Positions 1 through 6,622 of a DNA stretch of 11,992 nucleotides are shown in pieces; within the stretch, counting starts at the first letter, position 1; each line of letters starts with the position of its first letter. Where the stretch lies: assembly GCA_023414975.1 (NCBI GenBank), contig JAEZMI010000264.1, forward strand, positions 1-11,992, in the 5' to 3' direction. This DNA is from Pseudomonadota bacterium (GTDB lineage Bacteria; Pseudomonadota; Alphaproteobacteria; Rhizobiales; Xanthobacteraceae). The notes beneath the pieces were generated by a model that saw nothing but the letters and a program-made list of their open reading frames with translations, was not told the origin of the DNA and did no database searches. A program made the position numbers and the translations under genes.

Positions 1-686
1 GGCCAGTGCGGCGTCTCGCCGGCCGCGACATGCTGGCCCGGCATGTGCCAGCGGGAGACCTCGCGCGGCCGGACAGGATCGGCGAGGTCGTAGATGACGA
101 GGATGTTGCCGACATAGCCCGCCATCTCGGTCGAGATGTAAGCGTAGCGCTCGTCCATGTCGAAGCGATGCACGCCGATACCGCCGGTGCGCACATAGGC
201 GAGTTCGCGCGGATGGGCAGGATCGGCGATGTCCCAGACCCGGAAGCCGCCGGCATCATAGCCGCGCGCCAGCCCGGCCCGCAGGTCCGGCAGGTCGTCT
301 CGCGCCACGCCCAGTGCCGCCGCCACCTCGTCCTCGGAAGCGGGGCGCCCGTGCCGGGCAGCCAGCTCCGCCGCGACGGCCTCCAGCCGCTCGCCCTTGC
401 GGTAGAAATGCCGGCGGTGCCGCTCGACATTGGTGATCATCAGATCGCCCGCCACCTTCACCTTGTGGGTGTGGGAGAACGGGTCCGGCGGGGCGATCCG
501 CGCGGCGATGCGCGGATCGGCGGGGTTGCGGATATCGAGGATCGTCGTGCCGTCCGGCGGCGACATGTGGCCGATGAAGGCATAACCGTCCTTGATCGTC
601 ACCTCGCCCCCGCCCGGCAGGTCGAGCCGGGCGAGCGGGCGGATGTTGGCGCTGGCGATGGCGCCCTGCGTCGCGAGTGCGTTCAT
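1..686 (-). CDS. LVIVD-repeat beta-propeller protein, 3' end cut by window edge
   Basis: The minus-strand reading frame opens at ATG 684-686 and stays open to the left edge, giving 228 visible residues. It contains repeated blade-like units ending in a hydrophobic strand plus D-(I/L)-x-(N/D)-P: TTILDIRNPADP (residues 47-58), GFRVWDIADPAHP (147-159) and NILVIYDLADPVRP (194-207). This is the signature of the LVIVD repeat family, thought to form beta-propellers. No signal peptide or membrane segment is visible at the N-terminus, so a cytoplasmic location is likely. Residues about 89-145 form a charged, helix-rich insert between blades. The start is well supported: the sequence between the tctA stop and this ATG is GGGAGGG, an excellent ribosome binding site, and the gap is only 7 bp, so the gene is cotranscribed and probably translationally coupled with tctA. 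Its biochemical role is unknown. The position suggests a job linked to the transported solute. Confidence 0.8.
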   Translation of the reverse strand, partial: MNALATQGAIASANIRPLARLDLPGGGEVTIKDGYAFIGHMSPPDGTTILDIRNPADPRIAARIAPPDPFSHTHKVKVAGDLMITNVERHRRHFYRKGERLEAVAAELAARHGRPASEDEVAAALGVARDDLPDLRAGLARGYDAGGFRVWDIADPAHPRELAYVRTGGIGVHRFDMDERYAYISTEMAGYVGNILVIYDLADPVRPREVSRWHMPGQHVAAGETPHW

Positions 687-693
687 CCCTCCC

Positions 694-2211
694 TCACGCG
701 GCGGCGGTGCCGGCGGCACGATTGCGGCGCCACTGCACGATCGAGGGAATGGCGAGGGAAACGGCCAGCGCCGCCCAGAGGATGTTGCCGACCGGCGAGG
801 ACACGAACACCCACGGGTCGTTGCCGCTGATGCGCAGCGCACGCATCACATTCGCCTCGAGCATCGGCCCGAGGATCACGCCGATGAGCAGCGCGACGAC
901 GTTGAATCCGGTCTTGCGGCAGACATAGCCGATCGCGCCGAACAGCAGCGTCAGCCAGAGGTCGAACATGTAGGCGCGCGGGGCGAAGGCGCCGACCAGG
1001 GTGAAGGCGATGATGATGGGCGCCAGAACCGGGGTCGGGATCATCACCAGCTTCGACACCCAGCGCGTCAGCGGCAGGGTGGTGAAGAGCATGACCGCGT
1101 ACGCCACCAGCATGGTGATGAACACGCCATAACCGAGGCCGGGATTCTGGATGAACAGGCGCGGGCCCAGCTGCACGCCGTGATAGGTCATCACGATCAG
1201 CATCACCGCCGCCGTCGTGCCGCCGGGCACGCCGATCACGAGCAGCGGGATCAGGTCGCCCGAGGCGCAGCCATTATTGGCGGACTCCGGCGCGATGACA
1301 CCTTCGGGAATGCCCGTGCCGTATTTCTCCGGCGTCTTGGAATAGAGCCGCGACTGCTGGTAGGCGACGAAGGCGGCAATGGAGGCGCCGGCCCCCGGCA
1401 CGATGCCGATGATGAGGCCGATAATGCCGGTCCAGATCATGTGCCAGGTGCGCTGGAACGACATCACCACGCCGTCCCACGTCTCCTTCCAGCCGGACTG
1501 CTTCATCATCTGCATGCCGGTTTCGCTGAGGACGGAGCTCTGCTCCATCATGATCAGCGCTTCCGAGATGGCGAAGACGCCGATCAGCACGGCGATCAGC
1601 GGCACCCCGTCATAGAGCTCGATGAAGCCGAAGGTGCCGCGCGGCGTGGAATAGATGTGGTCCGCGCCGATGGCGCCGATCAGCAGCCCGAGGAAGCCGG
1701 CGATCAGGCCCTTGAGCATGTTGTCGGAGGCGACCGAGGCGATCAGCGTGATGCCGAACAGCAGGATCACCACCATCTCCACGCTGTGCATGTAGAAGGC
1801 GAGACGGGCGATATAGGGCAGCAGGAAGATCGACATCAGCGCCGTCACCATGCCGCCCACCGTCGAGGCGACGAAGGAGAGCACCAGCGCCTGCTGGCCC
1901 AGCCCCTTCTTCGCCATGGGATAGCCGTCGAGGCACGTCGCCGCCGAACCGCCGTTTCCGGGAATGTTGAGCAGGATGGAGGTGATGCCGCCGCCCATAT
2001 GCGAGGCGACGAAAAGCGAGACCATGAAGATCATGGCGACGTCGACATCCACCGCGAGGGTGAACGGCAGCAGCATGATGATCGTGTTGGCCGAACCGAA
2101 GCCCGGCATGGCGCCGATGATGATGCCGATGGTCGTGGCGATGACGATGAGCCAGAGATAGCTGAAATTCAGCAGAAACTGGTCGGAAAGCAGGCTGAAG
2201 CTGAGGTTCAT
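694..2211 (-). CDS. tctA: Tripartite tricarboxylate transporter large permease subunit (TctA family)
   Basis: This 505-residue, very hydrophobic protein has the usual TctA length (about 500). It would form the main translocation channel, in the inner membrane, of a secondary transporter that takes a carboxylate from a periplasmic binding protein. The two-fold internal repeat of the family is visible. Glycine/proline loops GAMPGFGS (residues 33-40) and NIPGNGG (82-88) in the first half are matched by GIVPGAGAS (269-277) and VIGVPGGTTAA (325-335) in the second. The conserved stretch EGVIAPESANNGCASG lies at 303-318. About 12 membrane helices are plausible. ATG 2209-2211 is preceded by GAGAGG. 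The tctB stop lies 19 bp upstream, so tctB and tctA form one transcript. The substrate cannot be read from the sequence; relatives carry tricarboxylates, aromatic acids and other organic anions. Confidence 0.95.
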   Translation of the reverse strand: MNLSFSLLSDQFLLNFSYLWLIVIATTIGIIIGAMPGFGSANTIIMLLPFTLAVDVDVAMIFMVSLFVASHMGGGITSILLNIPGNGGSAATCLDGYPMAKKGLGQQALVLSFVASTVGGMVTALMSIFLLPYIARLAFYMHSVEMVVILLFGITLIASVASDNMLKGLIAGFLGLLIGAIGADHIYSTPRGTFGFIELYDGVPLIAVLIGVFAISEALIMMEQSSVLSETGMQMMKQSGWKETWDGVVMSFQRTWHMIWTGIIGLIIGIVPGAGASIAAFVAYQQSRLYSKTPEKYGTGIPEGVIAPESANNGCASGDLIPLLVIGVPGGTTAAVMLIVMTYHGVQLGPRLFIQNPGLGYGVFITMLVAYAVMLFTTLPLTRWVSKLVMIPTPVLAPIIIAFTLVGAFAPRAYMFDLWLTLLFGAIGYVCRKTGFNVVALLIGVILGPMLEANVMRALRISGNDPWVFVSSPVGNILWAALAVSLAIPSIVQWRRNRAAGTAAA

Positions 2212-2230
2212 GACAGGCCTCTCGCGCGGC

Positions 2231-2734
2231 TCACAGGCCGATAAGCGCCGCGACGAGGCGCTCGAACGGGCCGGTCGGGAAGGCGGTACGCAGGATCAGG
2301 ATGAACAGGACATAGCCGCCGAGCGCCAGTGCGCCCGCGGTGATGGCCGCATTGCGCGGGCTCATGCGCTGGAGCCACAGGAAGGCGAAGAACAGGAACA
2401 GGAAGGTGGAGATGGTGAAGCCGGCCCAGGGGATGATCGCCACCGAGGCCACCGTAAGGCCGAACAGCGCGCCGCGGATCATGGCGAGCTGGTGCGACTC
2501 CCAGAGGCTGCGCCACTCGACATAATGCGTGCCCCGCATCAGGCCGATGGCCGTGCGCAGCGCGAAGATGCCGATCAGCAGGAACAGGACGACCGCGCAG
2601 AACACGCCGGAGACCTTGGCCTCCCAGTCCAGATCCTTGATGGAATAGAGATAATAGGTGGCGAAGGCGGCGCCGAGGCCGGGGATGATCCAGTCGGCGC
2701 CGGTCGCGACCTTGCCGTCACGGTTGTCGTTCAT
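2231..2734 (-). CDS. tctB: Tripartite tricarboxylate transporter small membrane subunit (TctB family)
   Basis: This 167-residue integral membrane protein has the length and layout of TctB, the small subunit that accompanies the large permease TctA in the inner membrane. Hydrophobic segments are visible at about residues 15-31, 41-63, 84-105, 107-123 and 128-148. The amphipathic, charged stretch between the second and third (about 64-83, with His-Tyr-Val-Glu-Trp) would be a loop. ATG 2732-2734 is preceded by AGGA at a 9-nt spacing. TctB sequences diverge strongly, so the call rests on size, topology and position between tctC and tctA. Expression may be reduced by the hairpins in the 162-bp gap separating it from tctC. 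Confidence 0.92.
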   Translation of the reverse strand: MNDNRDGKVATGADWIIPGLGAAFATYYLYSIKDLDWEAKVSGVFCAVVLFLLIGIFALRTAIGLMRGTHYVEWRSLWESHQLAMIRGALFGLTVASVAIIPWAGFTISTFLFLFFAFLWLQRMSPRNAAITAGALALGGYVLFILILRTAFPTGPFERLVAALIGL

Positions 2735-2763
2735 GGCGATGTCCTGCGCTGTGAAGCGGGAAA

Positions 2764-2780
2764 GCCCGGTCTCGCCGGGC
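2764..2780 (-). terminator. Possible attenuator hairpin between tctC and tctB
   Basis: On the minus strand the sequence reads GCCCGG-CGAGA-CCGGGC followed by TTT. This is a perfect 6-bp GC stem with a 5-nt loop and a very short U run, ending 26 bp before the tctB ATG. It looks like a weak intrinsic terminator or attenuator that would let only part of the transcripts starting at tctC continue into tctBA. The U run is too short for a strong terminator. Confidence 0.4.
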
Positions 2781-2785
2781 AGGAC

Positions 2786-2801
2786 GCCGCCTCAAGGCGG
2801 C
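2786..2801. repeat. Short inverted repeat in the tctC-tctB gap
   Basis: GCCGCC-TCAA-GGCGGC is a perfect 6-bp stem with a 4-nt loop, next to the hairpin at 2764-2780. No U run follows on either strand. It probably adds structure to the tctC-tctB leader. By itself it could be chance in GC-rich DNA. Confidence 0.35.
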
Positions 2802-2861
2802 TGCGCACCCCATGGATCACGCCGGAAAACGCTTCCGCCGAGTGGGTCCTGAGGGCATGGG

Positions 2862-2890
2862 GCCGATCGGATCGTCGCGATCCGATCGGC
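2862..2890. repeat. Strong 13-bp inverted repeat immediately 3' of tctC
   Basis: GCCGATCGGATCG and its exact reverse complement are separated by TCG, giving a perfect 13-bp stem with a 3-nt loop. It lies 6 bp beyond the tctC stop. No T tract follows on the minus strand, so it is unlikely to be a classical intrinsic terminator. The position fits a 3'-end stabilising structure that protects the binding-protein part of the transcript from exonucleases, a common way to make more solute-binding protein than permease. That role is inferred. Confidence 0.55.
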
Positions 2891-2896
2891 GCGCGC

Positions 2897-3922
2897 TCAA
2901 CCCTTGGAGGCGGTGAGCAGCGGACGGAAACGCTCGGCCAGCTCGACGAATTCCTTCGCCGAGGCCTGGCAGGACGCGGCATCGCCGTACTGGATGAACT
3001 CCCAGGGCGTCCCCGCCTTCTCGGCCACCGCCTTGTAGTCGGGATCGGCGAAGACCTGCTTGAAGGTGTCCGAGAGCTTCTTCACCCGGTCGGGATAGGT
3101 CTCAAGCGCCTTGGTGTGGATGGCGATGGCGCGCTGGCCGGACATCTGCGGAATCTTCGTGCCCAGCGCCTGATTGACCGGTGGCGCGTTGTTGGTCAGC
3201 TCCGGCGCCCGATTGGTGTCGTTGAACACCGTCAGGAAGCGCGCCTGATCGCCCAGACCGAGCGAGGAGGAGAGGAAGGTCGCGCAGCCATCCACTTCGC
3301 CGGTGATCGCCGCCGAGCGGGCGGGCCCACCGCCGCCATAGGGAATCATCCGCACCTTCATGCCGGTCGCTTCCGCCAGCGCCAGCGCGCCGATGGTGGA
3401 GGGGTGCGGCAGACGGCTCGTGGACAGCGTGATCTCGCGCTTCTTGCCCTCCTCGACCATGTCGGCAATGGTCTTGAACTTGCTGCTGCCCGCGACCCAG
3501 ATCACTGAATCATCGACATCCATGCTGCCGATATAGGTAAAATCCTCCGGATATTTGTACTTAACCTTTTGGGTTGCGTACATGATCATTTCCGGCCCGA
3601 TATTGCCGAACAGGATGTTGTAGGCATCCGGCTCGCGCTTGGCGACGAACACCTCGTAGCCGACCTGCCCGGAGGCGCCCGGAAAGTAGGAATACTCGAA
3701 ATTGGCGCCGAGATACTTGCTCCAGATGCGGTTGAAGGCGCGCGCCGCCTGGTCGACACCGCCGCCCTCGCCGGTCGGGATCAACACCTGCATCGTCTTC
3801 GAGGGAAAGCCGTCGGCGGCGAAAGCGCGACCGAGGCCGAGGCTGGAACCGAGGCTGGGGGCGAGCGCGGCCACCGCGCCGGCGCCGAGGAGAATCTGAC
3901 GGCGATTGAAGATTATGGACAT
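2897..3922 (-). CDS. tctC: Tripartite tricarboxylate transporter solute-binding protein (TctC/Bug family), Tat-type signal
   Basis: This 341-residue periplasmic binding protein would capture the substrate and hand it to TctAB. The N-terminus NRRQILLGAGAVAALAPS (residues 6-23) has twin arginines, a long hydrophobic run and a probable cleavage after AFA (about 33-35), indicating Tat rather than Sec export. Mature-domain features of the Bug/TctC family are present: PTGEGGGVD (49-57) near the ligand pocket, PGASGQVG (81-88), and the signature PYGGGGPARSAAITGEVD (194-211). ATG 3920-3922 is chosen because GGGAGGA stands 6 nt before it and the Tat signal follows directly. A longer in-frame start at 3994 would add 24 charged residues and bury the signal. 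It is the first gene of the operon, behind the promoter candidate at 4008-4035. It is rather divergent from classical citrate-binding TctC, so the ligand is unknown. Confidence 0.93.
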   Translation of the reverse strand: MSIIFNRRQILLGAGAVAALAPSLGSSLGLGRAFAADGFPSKTMQVLIPTGEGGGVDQAARAFNRIWSKYLGANFEYSYFPGASGQVGYEVFVAKREPDAYNILFGNIGPEMIMYATQKVKYKYPEDFTYIGSMDVDDSVIWVAGSSKFKTIADMVEEGKKREITLSTSRLPHPSTIGALALAEATGMKVRMIPYGGGGPARSAAITGEVDGCATFLSSSLGLGDQARFLTVFNDTNRAPELTNNAPPVNQALGTKIPQMSGQRAIAIHTKALETYPDRVKKLSDTFKQVFADPDYKAVAEKAGTPWEFIQYGDAASCQASAKEFVELAERFRPLLTASKG

Positions 3923-4002
3923 TGGCTTCCTCCCAAGGCGCTTTGCGCGCCGTAATTTTATGAGGCCGTTCGGCCACGGCGGTATTATCCGCACCTATTT
4001 TG

Positions 4003-4024
4003 TTTTGGTTATATATTGGTTGGA
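4003..4024. promoter_or_regulatory. Direct TTGGTT repeat overlapping the tctC promoter
   Basis: TTTTGGTTATA (4003-4013) and TATTGGTTGGA (4014-4024) agree at 8 of 11 positions and are offset by 11 bp, about one helical turn. The two half-sites would therefore lie on one face of the DNA. They sit on the -10 element and spacer of the predicted tctC promoter, a position suited to a repressor. The binding protein is unknown; the neighbouring response regulator is one candidate. Confidence 0.4.
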
Positions 4025-4035
4025 TCAGGAGTCAA
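4008..4035 (-). promoter_or_regulatory. Candidate sigma-70-type promoter for tctCBA
   Basis: On the minus strand TTGACT (4035-4030) is followed, after 16 bp, by TATAAC (4013-4008). These are close to the -35 TTGACA and -10 TATAAT consensus. Transcription would start near position 4001 and give a leader of about 80 nt before the tctC ATG. The -10 element and spacer overlap two TTGGTT repeats, which is typical of regulator control. Confidence 0.5.
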
Positions 4036-4097
4036 CAAAAGGCGCCATGTTCGGCCCATATTTTGGGCAAATTCGCTCCGAGCGGAGGTTCGAGCCT

Positions 4098-4118
4098 AAA
4101 CCAATTTTCATTTGGTTT
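4098..4118. promoter_or_regulatory. Inverted repeat AAACCAA-N7-TTGGTTT, candidate operator
   Basis: A perfect 7-bp inverted repeat has the same TTGGTT core as the direct repeat at 4003-4024. It lies about 135 bp upstream of the kinase start. Repetition of one core four times in 116 bp of a divergent region suggests a regulator-binding array, although AT-rich composition raises the chance of coincidence. Confidence 0.4.
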
Positions 4119-4253
4119 CGCCATCCATGACTGGGAGGCCCGGCTGCCGCTCCACCGCGCCCGCAAGGTGGCCGCTCCCGGTTCGGGTCAAGATGCTATG
4201 CTGGCGCCGGCATAGGCGGAGCGCCGACGGCGGGAGAGACGGAGCGGGAACCG

Positions 4254-5888
4254 GTGACGAACAGAGACGAGAGCGCCCTTGCCGCGTCGGCGCCGTTTCC
4301 GCTGGTCAACTCGCCGGCGAAGGGAAAATGGGTCGCGGTCGCCGTCCTGCTGTCGCTGCTGATCCTGGTGAGCTTTGCCCTCACCATGCCCTTTGCGCGC
4401 GTCTCCACCCTGCACACGGAACTGCTGCTGCCCGCCTATGCCGCCGCAATCCTGCTGCTCGAACTCATCACCGCCGCCCTGCTGTTCTCGCTCTACAGCC
4501 TGCGCCGGGCGCCCGCTCTCCTGTGGCTCGCCTTGGGCTATCTGTTCTCGGCGGCGCTGGTGCCGGCGTGGGCGCTGTCCTTTCCCGGCGTCTTCACCGA
4601 TTTCGGCATCGACATGGGCCTGCAGACGACCGCCGCGATCGCCGCGCTGCGGCGGCTCGGCTTCCCGCTCTTCGTTCTGGCCTATGCGCTGGGGCCGCGC
4701 ACCGGCGCCAGCCGCGCGCCGGCCGGCCGGCTGATCTTCGTCGGCGTCTGCGCCGTCCTCGGCGGTGCGGCGATGATGGTCACCCTCATCTGGTGGAACG
4801 GGCCGGCGCTGCCGCTCTTCATGCGCGACAGCCGCAACGTCGCGGGGCTCTGGCAGTTCGTGCCGATCGCGGCCATGGGCCTCTATCTCGTCATCATCGC
4901 GGCCCTGCTGACCCGCCGCCAGAGCCAGCTCGACATCTGGGTGGCGCTCGCCGTCTTCGCGCTGGCGGTGGAACTGTCGCTGATTTCCTTCATCGGCGGC
5001 GGCATGCGCCTCAGCATCGGCTGGTGGGCGGGCCGGCTCTACGGGCTGCTCGCGGCCTCCATCGTGCTGCTGGTGCTGCTGGTGGAGAGCACGCAGGTTT
5101 ATGGCCGGCTCGCCCGCGCCATGGCCGCCGAGCGGCGCGTGCGGCGCAACCGGCTCACCGCGATGGAAGCCCTGTCCGCCTCCATCGCCCATGAGATCAA
5201 CCAGCCGCTGACCAGCATGATTACCAACGCCAATGCGGGCCTGCGCTGGCTCGTGAAGAGCGAGCCGCGGCTCGACCGCGCGGAGGCCGCTTTGCGCCAC
5301 ATCGTCGAGGACGGCCACCGGGCCAGCGCCATCGTCACCGGCATACGCTCGATGTTTGCGAAGGGGCTGCAGCAGCGCACCGAACTCGACCTCAACCAGC
5401 TCGTGGCGGCCACGGTCGAGAGCATCCGCGCCGAATTCACGCATGAATTCATCGAACTGCAGGTCGATCTCGGGCCGGCCCTCCCGCCGGTCATCGGCAA
5501 CGCCGTGCAGCTTGGGCAGGTGCTGCGCAACCTCATCGAGAACGCCATGGACGCCCTGCGCGGCGGGGGCACCTGGCCGCGCCAGATCGTGGTGCGCACC
5601 TGCCACCGCGATCCCGATGAGGTTCTGGTCAGCGTCATCGACAACGGCCCCGGCATCGCGCCCGACGTGGCGGACACGCTGTTCGAGCCGTTCGTTTCCA
5701 CCAAGCCGGGCGGCATGGGCATGGGGTTGATGTTCTGCCGGGCGGTGATCGAAGCCCATGGCGGACGGCTGTGGGCGGAGCCCGTCAAGGCGGCCGACGC
5801 GGCCGGCAGCCGCGGTGCGGTCTTTTATTTCTCGCTGCCTTCCTCCATCCTTCCCGCACACGAAGACGCAGAGGAACTCGGGACATGA
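4254..5888 (+). CDS. Membrane sensor histidine kinase with N-terminal MASE4-like domain
   Basis: A 544-residue inner-membrane sensor kinase. Residues about 25-285 form a multi-helix membrane domain resembling MASE4: SFALTMPFARV near 40-50, PAYAAAILLLELITAALL about 60-77, GYLFSAALVPAWALSFPG about 95-112, and GFPLFVLAYAL 136-146. There is no PAS or large periplasmic domain, so sensing is probably within the membrane. The kinase core is intact: H-box SIAHEINQPLT with phosphorylatable His313, N-box RNLIENAMDAL (425-435), G1 box DNGPG (463-467), F box LFEPF (476-480) and G2 box GGMGMGL (486-492). Initiation is at GTG 4254-4256 with GGAG 9 nt upstream; no other start fits the membrane domain better. 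Its stop overlaps the regulator start by 4 nt (ATGA), showing that they work as a pair. The signal is unknown. Confidence 0.92.
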   Translation: MTNRDESALAASAPFPLVNSPAKGKWVAVAVLLSLLILVSFALTMPFARVSTLHTELLLPAYAAAILLLELITAALLFSLYSLRRAPALLWLALGYLFSAALVPAWALSFPGVFTDFGIDMGLQTTAAIAALRRLGFPLFVLAYALGPRTGASRAPAGRLIFVGVCAVLGGAAMMVTLIWWNGPALPLFMRDSRNVAGLWQFVPIAAMGLYLVIIAALLTRRQSQLDIWVALAVFALAVELSLISFIGGGMRLSIGWWAGRLYGLLAASIVLLVLLVESTQVYGRLARAMAAERRVRRNRLTAMEALSASIAHEINQPLTSMITNANAGLRWLVKSEPRLDRAEAALRHIVEDGHRASAIVTGIRSMFAKGLQQRTELDLNQLVAATVESIRAEFTHEFIELQVDLGPALPPVIGNAVQLGQVLRNLIENAMDALRGGGTWPRQIVVRTCHRDPDEVLVSVIDNGPGIAPDVADTLFEPFVSTKPGGMGMGLMFCRAVIEAHGGRLWAEPVKAADAAGSRGAVFYFSLPSSILPAHEDAEELGT

Positions 5889-6529
5889 CCCGCGCGACGG
5901 TCTATGTCGTGGACGATGATCGCTACGTGCTCGCCTCCCTCGAAAGCCTGCTGGCCTCGGAAGGCTATGATGTGGCGACGTTCCAGTCCCCGCAGGCCTT
6001 TCTGGACGCCGAAAAGCCCGAGCGGCCGAGCTGTCTGGTGCTCGATGTGCGGCTGCGCGGCGCGAGCGGGCTGGAGTTCCAGCGCGAGCTGCGCCGCCGC
6101 CAGATCACCACGCCGGTCATCTTCATCACCGGCCATGGCGACGTGCCGATGTCGGTCGCCGCGATGAAGGCCGGCGCCATCGAGTTCCTGATGAAGCCGT
6201 TCCGCGACCAGGACCTGCTGGACGCGGTGCACCAGGGCATCGAGATCGACCGCGCCCGCCGCGACAAGGACGCCACGATGGCCGATCTGCGCCAGCGCTA
6301 CAGCGCCATGACGCCCCGCGAGAGGGAAATCCTCCCGCTGGTGGCGAGCGGGCAGATGAACAAGCAGATCGCCTTCGGGCTCAATCTCAGCGAGGTCACG
6401 GTGAAGGTCCACCGGGCCCAGATCATGCAGAAGCTGAAAGCCCGCTCACTCATCGAGCTGGTCCGCATCGCCGACCGGCTCGCCGAGGATCGCGGGCGGG
6501 ACGGCACGCCGGGTACCGCCAAGGCGTAG
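5885..6529 (+). CDS. FixJ/NarL-type response regulator with LuxR-like HTH
   Basis: A 214-residue DNA-binding response regulator, the cognate partner of the upstream kinase. The receiver domain (about 4-118) is complete: acidic cluster Asp10-Asp12, phosphoacceptor Asp54 in LVLDVRLRG, Thr82 in FITGHGD and Lys104 in LMKPF. After a helical linker (about 119-140), a LuxR/GerE-type helix-turn-helix occupies about 141-205, with TPREREILPLVASGQMNKQI and EVTVKVHRAQIMQKL typical of FixJ relatives. ATG 5885-5887 overlaps the kinase stop and starts the protein right before the first receiver strand (TVYVVDDD). A longer in-frame start at 5771 would lie within the kinase's ATPase domain and is rejected. 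It probably regulates the downstream enzyme genes and perhaps divergent tctCBA; the box at 6537 and 7054 is a candidate target. Confidence 0.95.
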   Translation: MTRATVYVVDDDRYVLASLESLLASEGYDVATFQSPQAFLDAEKPERPSCLVLDVRLRGASGLEFQRELRRRQITTPVIFITGHGDVPMSVAAMKAGAIEFLMKPFRDQDLLDAVHQGIEIDRARRDKDATMADLRQRYSAMTPREREILPLVASGQMNKQIAFGLNLSEVTVKVHRAQIMQKLKARSLIELVRIADRLAEDRGRDGTPGTAKA

Positions 6530-6536
6530 GCCGGCA

Positions 6537-6554
6537 CCCCCGCCGTATAGTTGC
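6537..6554 (+). promoter_or_regulatory. CCCCCG-N7-GTTGC box, copy 1 (upstream of degenerate receiver gene)
   Basis: CCCCCGCCGTATAGTTGC begins 8 bp after the regulator stop and 86 bp before the next start codon. It matches the copy at 7054-7071 in 13 of 18 positions at equal spacing: CCCCCG, a central AT, and GTTGC are shared. Copies in successive intergenic gaps of one cluster suggest a regulator-binding site or promoter element. Confidence 0.4.
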
Positions 6555-6622
6555 CCGACGGCACGGCCGGCATGATGCTGCCGTGATGGCGGCTCCGGCC
6601 GCGCCGGGAGCGGCAACGCGGC

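Larger units (their letters stand above)
3923..4253. other. Divergent intergenic control region between tctC and the sensor kinase gene
   Basis: This 331-bp stretch has no convincing gene. It holds an AT-rich island (about 3945-4120) in otherwise GC-rich DNA, as expected for divergent promoters. Several small inverted repeats are visible: GGCC-GTTC-GGCC at 3964-3975 (in the tctC leader), GCCCA-N5-TGGGC at 4054-4068 and CTCCG-AG-CGGAG at 4076-4087, besides the TTGGTT elements listed separately. GGAG at 4241-4244 is the ribosome binding site of the kinase gene. I could not place a convincing promoter for the kinase gene. Confidence 0.7.

Noticed and set aside
592..2244. 550-residue open frame on the plus strand opposite tctA
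   Set aside because: It is the complement of a convincing TctA; its predicted protein is rich in His, Asp, Arg and Gly runs with no domain, typical of antisense frames in GC-rich DNA.
2210..3508. 432-residue plus-strand open frame across tctB and tctC
   Set aside because: It runs through two genes with clear family matches and good ribosome sites on the other strand, and its composition is that of a shadow frame.
3923..3994. Longer TctC start at 3994
   Set aside because: It adds 24 charged residues before the Tat signal and passes through the strong ribosome binding site of the ATG at 3922.
4188..5861. 557-residue minus-strand open frame opposite the histidine kinase
   Set aside because: The opposite strand encodes an intact kinase core with all boxes. 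The antisense protein is low-complexity (His/Gln/Arg/Asp) without recognisable fold.
5771..5884. Upstream extension of the response regulator start
   Set aside because: It would lie within the kinase ATPase domain and add an Arg/Gly-rich segment; the ATGA overlap at 5885 begins exactly at the first receiver strand.
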